From assembly GCA_025934495.1 (NCBI GenBank), contig JAICXY010000029.1:1-34394 (forward strand): DNA of 34,394 bases, read 5' to 3'. Position numbers and translations under genes: made by a program. Source of the stretch: Candidatus Nitrosocosmicus sp. Its GTDB lineage: Archaea; Thermoproteota; Nitrososphaeria; Nitrososphaerales; Nitrososphaeraceae. Shown here in pieces: positions 1-8,267 of this stretch. Positions within the stretch are counted from its first letter, which is position 1. Each line of letters begins with the position of its first letter. The notes beneath the pieces are model-generated. The model saw only the letters and a program-made list of their open reading frames with translations, was not told the origin of the DNA and ran no database searches.

Positions 1-420
1 GCATTTTGTGCATTAGCCTGTGATTGGCTTATAGCCTGGTTTGCAGAGTTGACGCCGCCGCTAGCAAATTTACCTGTTCCTCCACCAGCTGTTTGACCAG
101 CGGTGTTGCTTCCAGTGTTAGATTGGCCTTGAACGCTTGTATTGTTGCATGCTGGACCTGTAAGAGTTCCAGCAGTGCATGCTGCATTTTGTGCATTGGC
201 CTGTGATTGGTTTATAGCCTGGTTTGCAGAGTTGACACCGCCACTACCTGGGCCAGTTCCTCCACCAGCTGTTTGACCAGCGGTGTTGCTTCCAGTGTTA
301 GATTGGCCTTGAACATTTGTATTGCTGCATGCTGGACCAGTAAGAGCTCCAGAAAGGCACAGAGCATTTTGTACATTAGCCTGTGATTGGCCGATTCCCT
401 GGTTTGCAGAGTTGACGCCG
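1..420 (-). repeat. 180/183-bp coding tandem repeat (two full units and part of a third)
   Basis: The units are about 241-420, 61-240 and 1-60 (partial). The codon for the Val of VNSAN begins at 416, 236 and 53, giving periods of 180 and 183 bases. The one-codon difference lies in the Gly-rich linker: GTGPGSGG in one unit and GTGKFASGG in the next. The units are very similar at DNA level, which suggests recent duplication or gene conversion. The array continues beyond the window. Confidence 0.85.
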
Positions 421-536
421 CCTTGAGCAAATACATTATCACTAGCCAAGAGAGGGGCTAAAATTAATGCACTTGTCACAAAAATTGACAATAATGCATT
501 AACTTTTTTATTATTAATAGTAGTACTATAATTCAT
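1..536 (-). CDS. Secreted tandem-repeat protein, C-terminus cut by window edge
   Basis: The reading frame starts at ATG 536-534 and stays open for 178 codons to the window edge, so the 3' part is missing. Residues 1-38 look like a signal peptide: a polar start with NNKK, a hydrophobic stretch around LLSIFVTSALILAPLLA, and an end at DNVFAQ. The mature part consists of repeats of about 60 residues rich in Gly, Asn, Gln, Ser, Thr and Ala. Each unit has a VNSANQAI-type segment, a QSQANAQNA segment, two Cys about ten residues apart (the second in TGPAC), and a SNTGSNTAGQTAGGGTG segment. The regular Cys pair suggests an intramolecular disulfide per unit on an extracellular fibre or surface protein, which is inference. 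I do not recognise a named family. The gene faces away from the methyltransferase gene and is separated from it by about 670 bases. Confidence 0.8.
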   Translation of the reverse strand, partial: MNYSTTINNKKVNALLSIFVTSALILAPLLASDNVFAQGGVNSANQGIGQSQANVQNALCLSGALTGPACSNTNVQGQSNTGSNTAGQTAGGGTGPGSGGVNSANQAINQSQANAQNAACTAGTLTGPACNNTSVQGQSNTGSNTAGQTAGGGTGKFASGGVNSANQAISQSQANAQN

Positions 537-1208
537 TGTTAATTTAGAAAAGTAATAACACGTATATTTATTTTATGTATCTATCTTAGTGAAATTTACT
601 ATACTATATAGTTATATTTTGTATACATAGAAATATGTTATCCATAAATCTTTAAAAAACATTAGCAGTATAAAAAATATTTTAATATTTTTAAAATATT
701 ATAATATATTTTAAATAATTATATATAAAGTGCATAAATAGAATTATTCAAGAAAATGATATCAATATATGAATAATATAGTGAAGAATTTTTGCTTAGG
801 AAGTAGCGAAAAAAAGCTAAAAAGCAATATTAATGCTAAGTCTGAATATATTCTATAATCCACTGAATTCAAGCTTAAAATATTATATCGATTGCTTTTA
901 AATGTTTTAATAAATAGATATCCTGTATAATTAGCATCATAGAAAAAATACTAAAAGTCGGTATATCTTGATTGTTTTGCAAAGTAAAATAAGAAATTAT
1001 TAAATGCCATCAAGAATCTGTAAAATTTTGGTATACATATAATATGCGAACGGTAAAGATTATTATTTATTAATAAAGAAAAATAAAAATTGTTTGATTG
1101 ATAGATAAATTAAAATAAAAACTTTTTGTGGATTTTTAACATAATAATATAATAGATAAAATATTCCAACCATTTAATCACAATTTAACAAATATAATAA
1201 ATTATCAA
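537..1208. other. Intergenic, AT-rich, no gene seen
   Basis: About 670 bases lie between the divergent repeat-protein and methyltransferase genes. All frames are broken by stops and I see no tRNA-like or other structured RNA. The region must hold both promoters. TATA-like stretches occur near 600-625 (for the minus-strand gene) and near 1190-1200 (for the plus-strand gene), but none is distinctive in such AT-rich sequence. Confidence 0.6.
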
Positions 1209-2141
1209 TTGCATAAGATTATCAAATCATCCTTTTTAAAGTGGGCAGGAGGAAAAAAAAGATTACTAAGTATTCTTGATAAATTTATGCCAGAAAACAT
1301 AGAGAGATATTTTGAACCATTTTTAGGAAGCGGTGCTTTTTTCTTTTATCTAGTACAGACACAGAAAAAATTTCAGGCTATTTTATCCGATTCAAATTTT
1401 GAGTTGATAAATACTTTCAAAGAGTTGAGAGATAGCACTAATGAACTAATAGATATATTGTATGAACATCAAGTAAATTATTATAAAAATAGAGAAAAAT
1501 ATTACTATTTCATCAGGGATGAATACATTACAAAAAACAATACAGAGTTAGCCGGCAGATTTATTTTTTTAAATAAAGCTTGTTATAATGGACTGTACCG
1601 AGTCAATAGATCGGGTAACTTTAATGTTCCCCACGGGCGATATATAAATCCAAAAATTTGTAATAAAGAAAAACTATTAGATTGTTCGGAACTTTTACGG
1701 ATTTCCGATGTAAAAATATCATGCGATGTTTATAAAAATATTACATCAAAATGCGAGAATAATGATTTCATTTATTTAGATCCACCCTATTTTCCTATTT
1801 CAAAAACCTCAAATTTTACAGATTATACTAAAGAAAGTTTTGGACTTTTGGAGCATAATGAATTAGCTAAAGAATATGAGAGATTAAACAGCATAGGCTC
1901 CAAAGTGATTTTATCAAACTCCAATTCCGAATACATAAAAACATTATATAAAAAACATGATATAATAAAGATAAAATCCAGTAGAAATATCAGTTGTAAC
2001 CCAAACAAAAGACAAAACCATTATGATTTGATAATTCTTAATTTTGATAAAAAAACTAAAGATAAAAAAATCCTTCCAGAAATCAACAGCAACAGCAACA
2101 GCAACAGCAACAGTCCAAATACAAATAGTATCAAACAATAA
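1209..2141 (+). CDS. dam: DNA adenine N6-methyltransferase, Dam/D12 class
   Basis: This protein of 310 residues has the alpha-class (Dam-like, D12 family) motif order. FLKWAGGKK at residues 9-17 is motif X. FEPFLGSGAFFF near 35-46 is the AdoMet-binding motif I. DPPY at 191-194 is the catalytic motif IV, followed by the usual FTDYTKESF-like segment. It transfers methyl from S-adenosylmethionine to the N6 of adenine in a short DNA target that cannot be read from the sequence. The likely start is TTG 1209, because the conserved FLKWAGG motif follows it at the family's usual distance. The last 20 residues are a Ser-Asn repeat encoded by an AACAGC hexamer array and are probably disordered. No restriction endonuclease gene is adjacent, so it looks like an orphan methyltransferase, though the flanking 670 bases upstream are non-coding and a distant partner is possible. 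Confidence 0.9.
   Translation: MHKIIKSSFLKWAGGKKRLLSILDKFMPENIERYFEPFLGSGAFFFYLVQTQKKFQAILSDSNFELINTFKELRDSTNELIDILYEHQVNYYKNREKYYYFIRDEYITKNNTELAGRFIFLNKACYNGLYRVNRSGNFNVPHGRYINPKICNKEKLLDCSELLRISDVKISCDVYKNITSKCENNDFIYLDPPYFPISKTSNFTDYTKESFGLLEHNELAKEYERLNSIGSKVILSNSNSEYIKTLYKKHDIIKIKSSRNISCNPNKRQNHYDLIILNFDKKTKDKKILPEINSNSNSNSNSPNTNSIKQ
2085..2113 (+). repeat. AACAGC hexanucleotide array in the methyltransferase tail
   Basis: Nearly five perfect AACAGC units encode alternating Asn and Ser at the C-terminus of the Dam-like enzyme. A change of one hexamer would keep the frame and only lengthen or shorten the tail. Confidence 0.85.
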
Positions 2142-2171
2142 TAAACATCATATTCACACTCATGTTTGATG

Positions 2172-3272
2172 CTATATTATTCCTACTTGCCTAAGCTTTC
2201 GTGGCAAATAAGTTTCCGCTAAATATTTAAATCCATGTTTAAAAAATGCATCCAATTCACATTTTTCCTTTTTGTTTAAAAATAGATTGAGTTCTTTTTG
2301 CCATTTTTTATTTTGTAACCAAGGCTTTTTTTTCATATCATTGGCCCTGTTGATATCCTCATCGGTAGCTGTCAGTCTGGCTACTTCAGGAATATTATAT
2401 TCATAGATATCAGAAAACATCATTCCAAGGACTTGTGCATCAGGAGTTACAAGCCTATCGCTATCATAACTTAGTGATTCACTACCAATTTTATATCTTA
2501 AAGCAATACCTAATCCCCATGGATCTGCATCTGCAAAGACAACCACAGGTTTTTTCCAGCTCTCGTTCAACGTTTTTACCATTATTCTAGTTGCTCGATC
2601 AGGCTCTCCTGAGCCAGTCATCAGAATAGCATTATATTTTTGAATAAATCCAGATTTTCGAATGTTATTTAAAACGGTATCTTTTTCTACAACCATGACA
2701 AAATCGGCTTTTACATCATCTATTTGTACATCTCCGATATTTGTAGGAATAAGTTGAGAAGTAGACCTGCTACCCAAATTGCAATCAATTATATCACCTC
2801 CAACCCTCAATTTTATCGGTCCTGATATCATGCCTTTTGGTTTAGAGGTTACAGAAAATTCCTCTCTAGGTATACCAGTCAATAATTCAACAGCTTTGAT
2901 GGCATCATCTGAATTATCTTGATTATTCCAGAACTTTTGCTTATTTTTCTCATCACCAACATTGCTAAGAGTGGCGTAATACATCCCTCTTATAGTACTT
3001 TCCATATCCTCGTCGAGCAGTTTCTTTATTGCATTAGCCATAACAAGGTATTGCGCAAATGTAGGAATTTTTTTTACACTATCGGGACTAACTTCAATTT
3101 TTTTATCACCTATAGTAAGCATTCTTTTTTCATCAGACCAAACAGTATTATCGTATCCCACTTTTGGTAAATCCAAAATAGGCATTTGCTTTTGGATAAT
3201 TACATCTTCAGAAATTTTTTTCATTATTTTTTTAATTGTAACTATAGCTTCATTTTTTTTTTCAGATGACAA
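2172..3272 (-). CDS. top6A: DNA topoisomerase VI subunit A (Spo11-like)
   Basis: This 366-residue protein is the DNA-cleaving subunit of the type IIB topoisomerase, which relaxes and decatenates DNA as an A2B2 complex. The winged-helix catalytic region contains the pair Tyr98-Tyr99 in RGMYYATLS. One of these, by family comparison the second, forms the 5'-phosphotyrosyl link. The metal-binding Toprim domain shows Glu196 in FVMVVEKD, a GSGEPD loop near 220-225 and the acidic pair Asp248/Asp250 in FADADPWG. The length is normal for the family. The start is TTG at 3272, 11 bases after the stop of the subunit B gene, so both genes are probably on one transcript with B first. Nothing essential appears missing. 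Confidence 0.95.
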   Translation of the reverse strand: MSSEKKNEAIVTIKKIMKKISEDVIIQKQMPILDLPKVGYDNTVWSDEKRMLTIGDKKIEVSPDSVKKIPTFAQYLVMANAIKKLLDEDMESTIRGMYYATLSNVGDEKNKQKFWNNQDNSDDAIKAVELLTGIPREEFSVTSKPKGMISGPIKLRVGGDIIDCNLGSRSTSQLIPTNIGDVQIDDVKADFVMVVEKDTVLNNIRKSGFIQKYNAILMTGSGEPDRATRIMVKTLNESWKKPVVVFADADPWGLGIALRYKIGSESLSYDSDRLVTPDAQVLGMMFSDIYEYNIPEVARLTATDEDINRANDMKKKPWLQNKKWQKELNLFLNKKEKCELDAFFKHGFKYLAETYLPRKLRQVGII

Positions 3273-3283
3273 TTATAATATAA

Positions 3284-5650
3284 CTATTTTATTTTTCCCT
3301 TATTTACTCTTCTCTGTTGAAAAGAATCTAATGTGGAATGAAAATCAGCAGATTTAATTTTTTTTTTAGAATATTCATCAGACATGGTTTTCTTTGTAGT
3401 TTTTATATTCTTAAATTTATTATTATTTGGGATGGGTTTGCTGCCCTTTGAATTCTTATTTTTATTACGATTATTATTGCTTTTTTTATGCATCAGATTG
3501 GAATTTCCTTTGATATTTGAATCATTAGTAACATTAAAAGATGCATCAAAAGTGAAGTCTCCTTCTGCCCCTTGATCATGATTAGTTAGATTATTTTTTT
3601 TTGATTCGGTTTTTTTTCTATTCTCTAGATCAATTTTAAAGGATTTTGAATTGGATGGTTGTTGGATAGAGTGAGTATTTGAAGAAGGGTCACCATTAAC
3701 AATAGTATTATTAGTGGTAATGTTATTGGTATTATTGGCAGGGATATTATCATAATCGTCATCATTATCAACACTATCTACATTTGATTTTTTTGTTAAA
3801 TGCTTTTCTATCAACATAGAAAAAGATTCATTTAATTTAGAGTTTTTAACGCCTAAAGATTCGGTTATTGCATCCACTATAAATGGCAAATAATGTTTAT
3901 ATAATTTCAATTTATTTTCAGCTTCCTTCATTTTAAGTTCCTTTCTTATTTGGGTACTTAATTTTCGATAAAGTTCAGAAAGGCAAGATTTCATATAGGA
4001 TTTTAATTCGCCTTCAGATGCAATACTTTCTTTTCCAGCAGTTTTGTAAGGTATTTTTGTAGAACAAATATGAAAGAAAATATGAATTGGTAAAACTTCG
4101 ATTACGCGATCCCTTTTTGATTCTTTATTTGTAGTAGAAAACTGCTCTTTGGCTTGTTTTTTAGTAATGCCCATTTTATTTATTTCTACTTCTGATACCA
4201 CTTCCCTTGCTACATCGGATCCTTCATCATAAAGAAGAGGAATTTTATTTGCAAATCTATATAATTTAAAAGAACTTATATCTCCACCGTATGCTAATCC
4301 GGTTTCTATTATTGTAGGCCTGTTATTTATTATTCCAGTCCTAGATGTATATGCAGAGAGAACAGGCTGCAAGACTTTAACAGAAAAATTAGACTTGGAT
4401 ATATTAGTATTATTGTTTATTTGGTTTTTTGATATATTTTTATCATTATTTTCATCACCATCAACATATTCATCATTCTCATTATTTGATTTTTTTATCT
4501 GTGGAACCATTACAATATTGCTGTTATTTTCAGAGGCTCCACCTTCGTTATTTTTATTAGAAACAATAGTATATTCTGACATCATTCCAATTGTAAGGAT
4601 TTCTTGACCAATCGGGCTTAAATGATCGGTATTAGGATTCTGAAACTTTGTTTTTTTGCACATATTTACAATTTTTATAAGATCATGTTCATTGAAATCA
4701 ACAGTAGGATTTTTTACATCTAAATCAAGATGAGCAGAGGATACAATTTCCTTTGCTTTATCATATGAAAACTTTTGAAAAGACGAACACAATATTTTTG
4801 GTAACGTTATTTTTTGCCCAGCGAATTTTGAAATAGCTTTTTTCAATGTTTGAAGATCCATATCAGATGGATGAGGTAAAATTTCCTTTGCAGGTGCTGG
4901 CATTATAGATGTTCTTCTATCAAAAGTAAAAATACCATCATCTGTTTCAAACGTTATAAACGCATAAGGATTTACAATACTTGTTTGTGTAACATAATCA
5001 TAAATCTTACTTTTAGTAATTGGTACAAGTCTTGCTCTCAAAATAACCTGTATTTTAAATCCAGAATCGCCCTCGATTTGAGATTCAGATTTATTTATGG
5101 ATTTTTTTAAAACTATTGGTTTATTTGTTCCTATATCTGTTCTCAGCTCAAAATAATATTCATCAGATTCTTCTGTAGATTTATTCCAAACTTTAATTGG
5201 AAAATCAGTATCTTTAGTGGTAAATGCTGCAACCATTTTCAATCCTACTCCAAAAAGCCCTCGTTGTTGTTTTTCCATATATTTTGCAGAGGTTAAAAAA
5301 GAACAAACAGCAACAGGTAGCTTATCTGAAGATATACCCGTTCCATTATCCTCGCACGATAATATCCATAAATCATTAGTTTGATCAAATGTTTTTAATG
5401 ATATTTTGATTGACGGCAATATTGAAAAGGTTTCACAAGAATCTAAAGCATTTTCTATTAACTCTCTTACTGCCATATACAATATACGCTCTCCAGTAAA
5501 ACCAGCTAAAGCTGAATTATCAACAAAGAATTCAGACTCTGCCTTTTTATTGTAAATAATTTTATATTTTTCCACTTTCTGTATTTGTGATTGTGATTGT
5601 GATTGTTGATCTGGTTTAAGAATGGATGTGGCAGGTTTAAGAGGTTTCAA
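3284..5650 (-). CDS. top6B: DNA topoisomerase VI subunit B (GHKL ATPase), enlarged
   Basis: This is the ATPase and DNA-gate-controlling subunit. The GHKL fold is shown by the N box (ELIENALD at 63-70, with Asn67 for Mg2+), the G1 box DNGTG at 101-105, and the G2 box GLFGVGLKM starting near 131. The transducer domain follows. At 788 residues it is much longer than typical archaeal Top6B, which is about 500-570. The extra length has three sources. The first is a short Gln/Ser-rich N-terminus containing a SQSQSQ run. The second is an Asn/Glu/Asp-rich insertion at about 350-425, just after the conserved LSPIG segment. The third is a low-complexity Asn/Lys/Ser-rich tail from about 635 to the end. 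TTG 5650 is the likely start. It is the first gene of the top6B-top6A operon. The core motifs are intact, so it should be active; the role of the additions is unknown. Confidence 0.95.
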   Translation of the reverse strand: MKPLKPATSILKPDQQSQSQSQIQKVEKYKIIYNKKAESEFFVDNSALAGFTGERILYMAVRELIENALDSCETFSILPSIKISLKTFDQTNDLWILSCEDNGTGISSDKLPVAVCSFLTSAKYMEKQQRGLFGVGLKMVAAFTTKDTDFPIKVWNKSTEESDEYYFELRTDIGTNKPIVLKKSINKSESQIEGDSGFKIQVILRARLVPITKSKIYDYVTQTSIVNPYAFITFETDDGIFTFDRRTSIMPAPAKEILPHPSDMDLQTLKKAISKFAGQKITLPKILCSSFQKFSYDKAKEIVSSAHLDLDVKNPTVDFNEHDLIKIVNMCKKTKFQNPNTDHLSPIGQEILTIGMMSEYTIVSNKNNEGGASENNSNIVMVPQIKKSNNENDEYVDGDENNDKNISKNQINNNTNISKSNFSVKVLQPVLSAYTSRTGIINNRPTIIETGLAYGGDISSFKLYRFANKIPLLYDEGSDVAREVVSEVEINKMGITKKQAKEQFSTTNKESKRDRVIEVLPIHIFFHICSTKIPYKTAGKESIASEGELKSYMKSCLSELYRKLSTQIRKELKMKEAENKLKLYKHYLPFIVDAITESLGVKNSKLNESFSMLIEKHLTKKSNVDSVDNDDDYDNIPANNTNNITTNNTIVNGDPSSNTHSIQQPSNSKSFKIDLENRKKTESKKNNLTNHDQGAEGDFTFDASFNVTNDSNIKGNSNLMHKKSNNNRNKNKNSKGSKPIPNNNKFKNIKTTKKTMSDEYSKKKIKSADFHSTLDSFQQRRVNKGKIK

Positions 5651-5731
5651 TTATTATATATATATATACATATCTTATTTGATTTAATCGTTTTTTATCT
5701 ATTAAGCATAAAGAAGTTATAGACAGTAAAA

Positions 5732-5890
5732 TCAATCAATCTGTGAGCCATATGGCGTCGAAGAGTTTTTTAATTCTTTGATAGTACCAGGCAATATCTC
5801 TATCAAATAACGTTTATTTTCTTTTTGTACCACAACATAATCAGAACCAGTACCCACCACACACCCTTCCATTAAATCTTTTATTTTCAA
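5732..5890 (-). CDS. Small protein of 52 residues, unknown function
   Basis: A short open frame runs from TTG 5890 to TGA 5734-5732. The product begins MKIKDLMEGCVVGTGSDYVV, continues with VQKENKRYLIEILPGTIKEL, and ends STPYGSQID. The alternation of hydrophobic and polar residues and turn-forming Gly/Pro suggests a compact beta-rich fold. Its composition is richer in Gly and Val than the surrounding non-coding sequence. It lies upstream of top6B on the same strand with an 81-base gap and could be the first gene of that operon. I do not recognise a family. The call rests on protein-like composition and context, so it is moderately sure. A second in-frame start is ATG at codon 7. Confidence 0.6.
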   Translation of the reverse strand: MKIKDLMEGCVVGTGSDYVVVQKENKRYLIEILPGTIKELKNSSTPYGSQID

Positions 5891-6069
5891 TAATTAAAAA
5901 AAATAAAACACATATTTTTGGTTTTCTTTGTCTAATCTTTATCTTTCACAATATAACTCAAATTCCCTTTTGCTAATAAAAAATAAATAAAATAATTTGT
6001 AAAAAAAATTAAACAATCATATCAAATAAAAAATTTTAAAAAGCAAAAGATCTCATCTATCATATACAT

Positions 6070-6249
6070 ATGGATGCAAAATGTCTCTCTTGTAATAATA
6101 AAGCAAATTATGATATAGAAATAGATAAAATAATTTGTAAAAAGTGTAAAACAGAAATAGATTATGATAAATATATAGAAACTATGAAAGATAGAGCATT
6201 AACATTGGCAGATGATTTTCAAAATAATTGTGATAGGCCAGGATATTGA
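6070..6249 (+). CDS. Small zinc-ribbon protein (59 residues)
   Basis: An ATG at 6070 opens a 59-codon frame ending at TGA 6247-6249. The protein has two CxxC knuckles, CLSC at 5-8 and CKKC at 23-26, separated by 14 residues. This is the pattern of a small zinc ribbon like those in archaeal transcription and translation proteins. It is followed by an acidic helical part and the ending CDRPGY. The partner is unknown; such small ribbon proteins often bind nucleic acid or polymerase. It stands alone, divergent from the small gene at 5732-5890, with 179 AT-rich bases between them that must carry both promoters. Confidence 0.7.
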   Translation: MDAKCLSCNNKANYDIEIDKIICKKCKTEIDYDKYIETMKDRALTLADDFQNNCDRPGY

Positions 6250-6492
6250 TCTATTATTCAGTTTGATAAAGGCAAGAATAGCAATAGCAACAGCAATAGC
6301 AAACAATCATAAACCATAAACCCAATTCCAATTGAACAAAGACAAGAAGAGCGATAAACAATTAATAACCACATAAGTGAATAAAAAAAAGCAAAAGTAA
6401 AAATATTTTTAGCAATGCTTTTTTTCTGTTTTAAATCCATACTAAAACTTTAGCAAGATTAATTAAGGCTCAAAAATTATCTGTACAGGACT

Positions 6493-6882
6493 TTGGTAGA
6501 GTTTAAAGTAGTTATTTCAGATTCTAAAGGTAACAGTGCCAGCCGAGAAATTAAAGATAAAAGTGCACAGCCCATATTGGGTTCTAAAATTGGCGATGTT
6601 ATGGACTCCTCGGTTTTTGGATTCCAAGATGGAAAGATAAAGATTACAGGAGGCAGCGATAAGTCAGGAACACCTATGCGTTCAGACCTTCATGGAGGAG
6701 TAAAAAAATATATCCTCATGACAAGTAGTGTCGGAGCAAGGAACCTAGATCCAGGTGAAAGAAAAAGAAAGTTGGTAAGAGGAAATTTAATTACAGAAGA
6801 AATATATCAATTAAATTGCCAATTAATAGACACAAACCTACCTGAAAAAGAGATAGCCGAGCCGGCTAAAACAACCCAATAG
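6493..6882 (+). CDS. rps6e: 30S ribosomal protein S6e
   Basis: The 129-residue product matches the archaeal S6e family. It starts VEFKVVISDSKGNSASREIK. It then has the hallmark GSKIGDVMDSSVFGF and KITGGSDKSGTPMRSDLHGG segments at about 30-67, and a basic stretch near RKRKLVRGN. S6e is a protein of the small ribosomal subunit. The length is normal for archaea, which lack the long C-terminal helix of the eukaryotic protein. The start is TTG 6493. The next gene, aIF2 gamma, follows after 85 bases, an arrangement that is common in archaea and suggests a translation cluster. A short inverted repeat lies in the gap. Confidence 0.95.
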   Translation: MVEFKVVISDSKGNSASREIKDKSAQPILGSKIGDVMDSSVFGFQDGKIKITGGSDKSGTPMRSDLHGGVKKYILMTSSVGARNLDPGERKRKLVRGNLITEEIYQLNCQLIDTNLPEKEIAEPAKTTQ

Positions 6883-6921
6883 TTTAGAGATATATAAATA
6901 AATAAAAGATTTTAATTTAAG

Positions 6922-6939
6922 TTCGATTTGATTATCGAA
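6922..6939 (+). other. Small inverted repeat between rps6e and aIF2 gamma gene
   Basis: TTCGAT and ATCGAA form a 6-bp stem around a 6-base loop. There is no T-run directly after it and the stem is weak, so a terminator role is doubtful. It could equally be chance. Confidence 0.25.
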
Positions 6940-6967
6940 TAGAAAATAATTTTAAGTAAATTAATAT

Positions 6968-8254
6968 TTGAATGAAAAAATACAATTGATATTGCACTGG
7001 AAGGATACTTTACCTGAATGGTATATTCAAAAATATGGATATCAACCATGTATAAACATTGGTACATCAGGACATGTCGATCACGGTAAAACTACTTTAA
7101 TTGAGGCTATTACAGGAGTATGGACAAGCGGTCATAGCGAAGAGCTGAGAAGGGGAATTACCATTAAAGTTGGATATGCAGATGCAGCCTTTTACAAATG
7201 TCCAAATTGCGAACCACCTTCCAATTATTCAGTTCAACCAAAATGTAGTTTGTGTAATTCCGATGCGCAATTAACAAGGGTGGTTAGCTTTGTAGATTCT
7301 CCCGGTCACGAAAGTTTGATGGCAAATATGCTTTCAGGTGGTGCTCTAATGGACGGAGCAATACTAGTTATTGCAGCAAATGAAAAAGTTCCCCAGCCTC
7401 AAACTAGAGAACACCTGTTAGCATTACAAGTACTTGGAATAAAAAATATCGTTATAGTTCAGAATAAAGTAGATTTAACAGAAAAAGAAAACGCCCTTGA
7501 GAATTACAATCAAATTAAAGAATTTGTAAATGGAAGTGTAGCTGAAAATGCTCCAATAATACCCATTTCTGCCCAGCACAAAATAAATATTGATGTACTA
7601 ATTGAAAATATTGAAAAATATATTCCTACGCCTGAAAGAATCAATAACGAAACAGGAATAATGCACATATTACGATCATTTGATATCAATAAACCTGGCA
7701 CCCCCATAAAAAACATCAAAGGGGGAGCCTTAGGAGGAGCCCTAATCCAGGGAGAATTTGAAACAGGTAATGAAATAGAAATTCTTCCAGGCATTTATAA
7801 TGAAAAAAAGAATAAATACGAACCAATACTTTCTAAAATTGCATCATTAGCTACGGGCGCGGGCATTGTAGATAAAGTTAAACCCGGCGGACTAGTTGCA
7901 ATAGGTTCAAAATTAGATCCATCATTCATTAAAAGTGATTCTTTAATAGGGTCTGTAATAGGAAAACCTGACACATTGCCAAGCACAGTAGATGAAATAG
8001 CCATAGATATCAATTTATTTGATACTGCAGTAGGAACACAAGACTTGGTAAAAGTTGATCCAATAAAAACTAAAGAAAATCTTAGATTAAATATAGGAAC
8101 AGCGGTAACCACAGGAACTGTTACAAATTCTAAAAACCAGAGAATCGAAATAAAGGTAAAAAAGCCCGTTTGTTTAATGCCTAAAAGCAAAGTAGCTATA
8201 AGCAGAAGAATAGCAGATAGATGGAGATTGATTGGTGCTGGAACAACAGTATAA
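6968..8254 (+). CDS. eif2g: Translation initiation factor aIF2 subunit gamma
   Basis: This GTPase of 428 residues carries initiator Met-tRNA to the small ribosomal subunit as part of the aIF2 complex. The G-domain motifs are all visible: GHVDHGKT at 35-42 (P-loop), DSPGH at 110-114, NKVD at 166-169 and an ISAQ segment near 199. Switch I is followed by a zinc knuckle with Cys78, Cys81, Cys93 and Cys96, the feature that separates eIF2 gamma from EF-Tu. Domains II and III follow and end in RRIADRWRLIGAG, typical for the family. The start at TTG 6968 adds about 28 residues before the P-loop region. It is 13 bases upstream of the PIN-domain gene, probably co-transcribed. Confidence 0.96.
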   Translation: MNEKIQLILHWKDTLPEWYIQKYGYQPCINIGTSGHVDHGKTTLIEAITGVWTSGHSEELRRGITIKVGYADAAFYKCPNCEPPSNYSVQPKCSLCNSDAQLTRVVSFVDSPGHESLMANMLSGGALMDGAILVIAANEKVPQPQTREHLLALQVLGIKNIVIVQNKVDLTEKENALENYNQIKEFVNGSVAENAPIIPISAQHKINIDVLIENIEKYIPTPERINNETGIMHILRSFDINKPGTPIKNIKGGALGGALIQGEFETGNEIEILPGIYNEKKNKYEPILSKIASLATGAGIVDKVKPGGLVAIGSKLDPSFIKSDSLIGSVIGKPDTLPSTVDEIAIDINLFDTAVGTQDLVKVDPIKTKENLRLNIGTAVTTGTVTNSKNQRIEIKVKKPVCLMPKSKVAISRRIADRWRLIGAGTTV

Positions 8255-8267
8255 ATAAATAAATAAA

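Noticed and set aside
24-206. Plus-strand Cys/Ser-rich open frame
   Set aside because: Antisense to the tandem-repeat gene; it exists only because the repeat has few stops in this frame.
1209-2141. Restriction-modification system
   Set aside because: Only the methyltransferase is present; neighbours are topoisomerase genes and non-coding DNA.
6258-6440. Minus-strand 60-residue frame with a poly-Leu run
   Set aside because: The Leu run is the reverse of a GCAATA/GCAACA simple repeat and the frame is AT-driven. A tiny membrane protein cannot be excluded, but nothing supports it.
6922-6939. Hairpin as a transcription terminator between rps6e and aIF2 gamma
   Set aside because: The stem is only 6 bp and no T-run follows, so terminator function is not supported.
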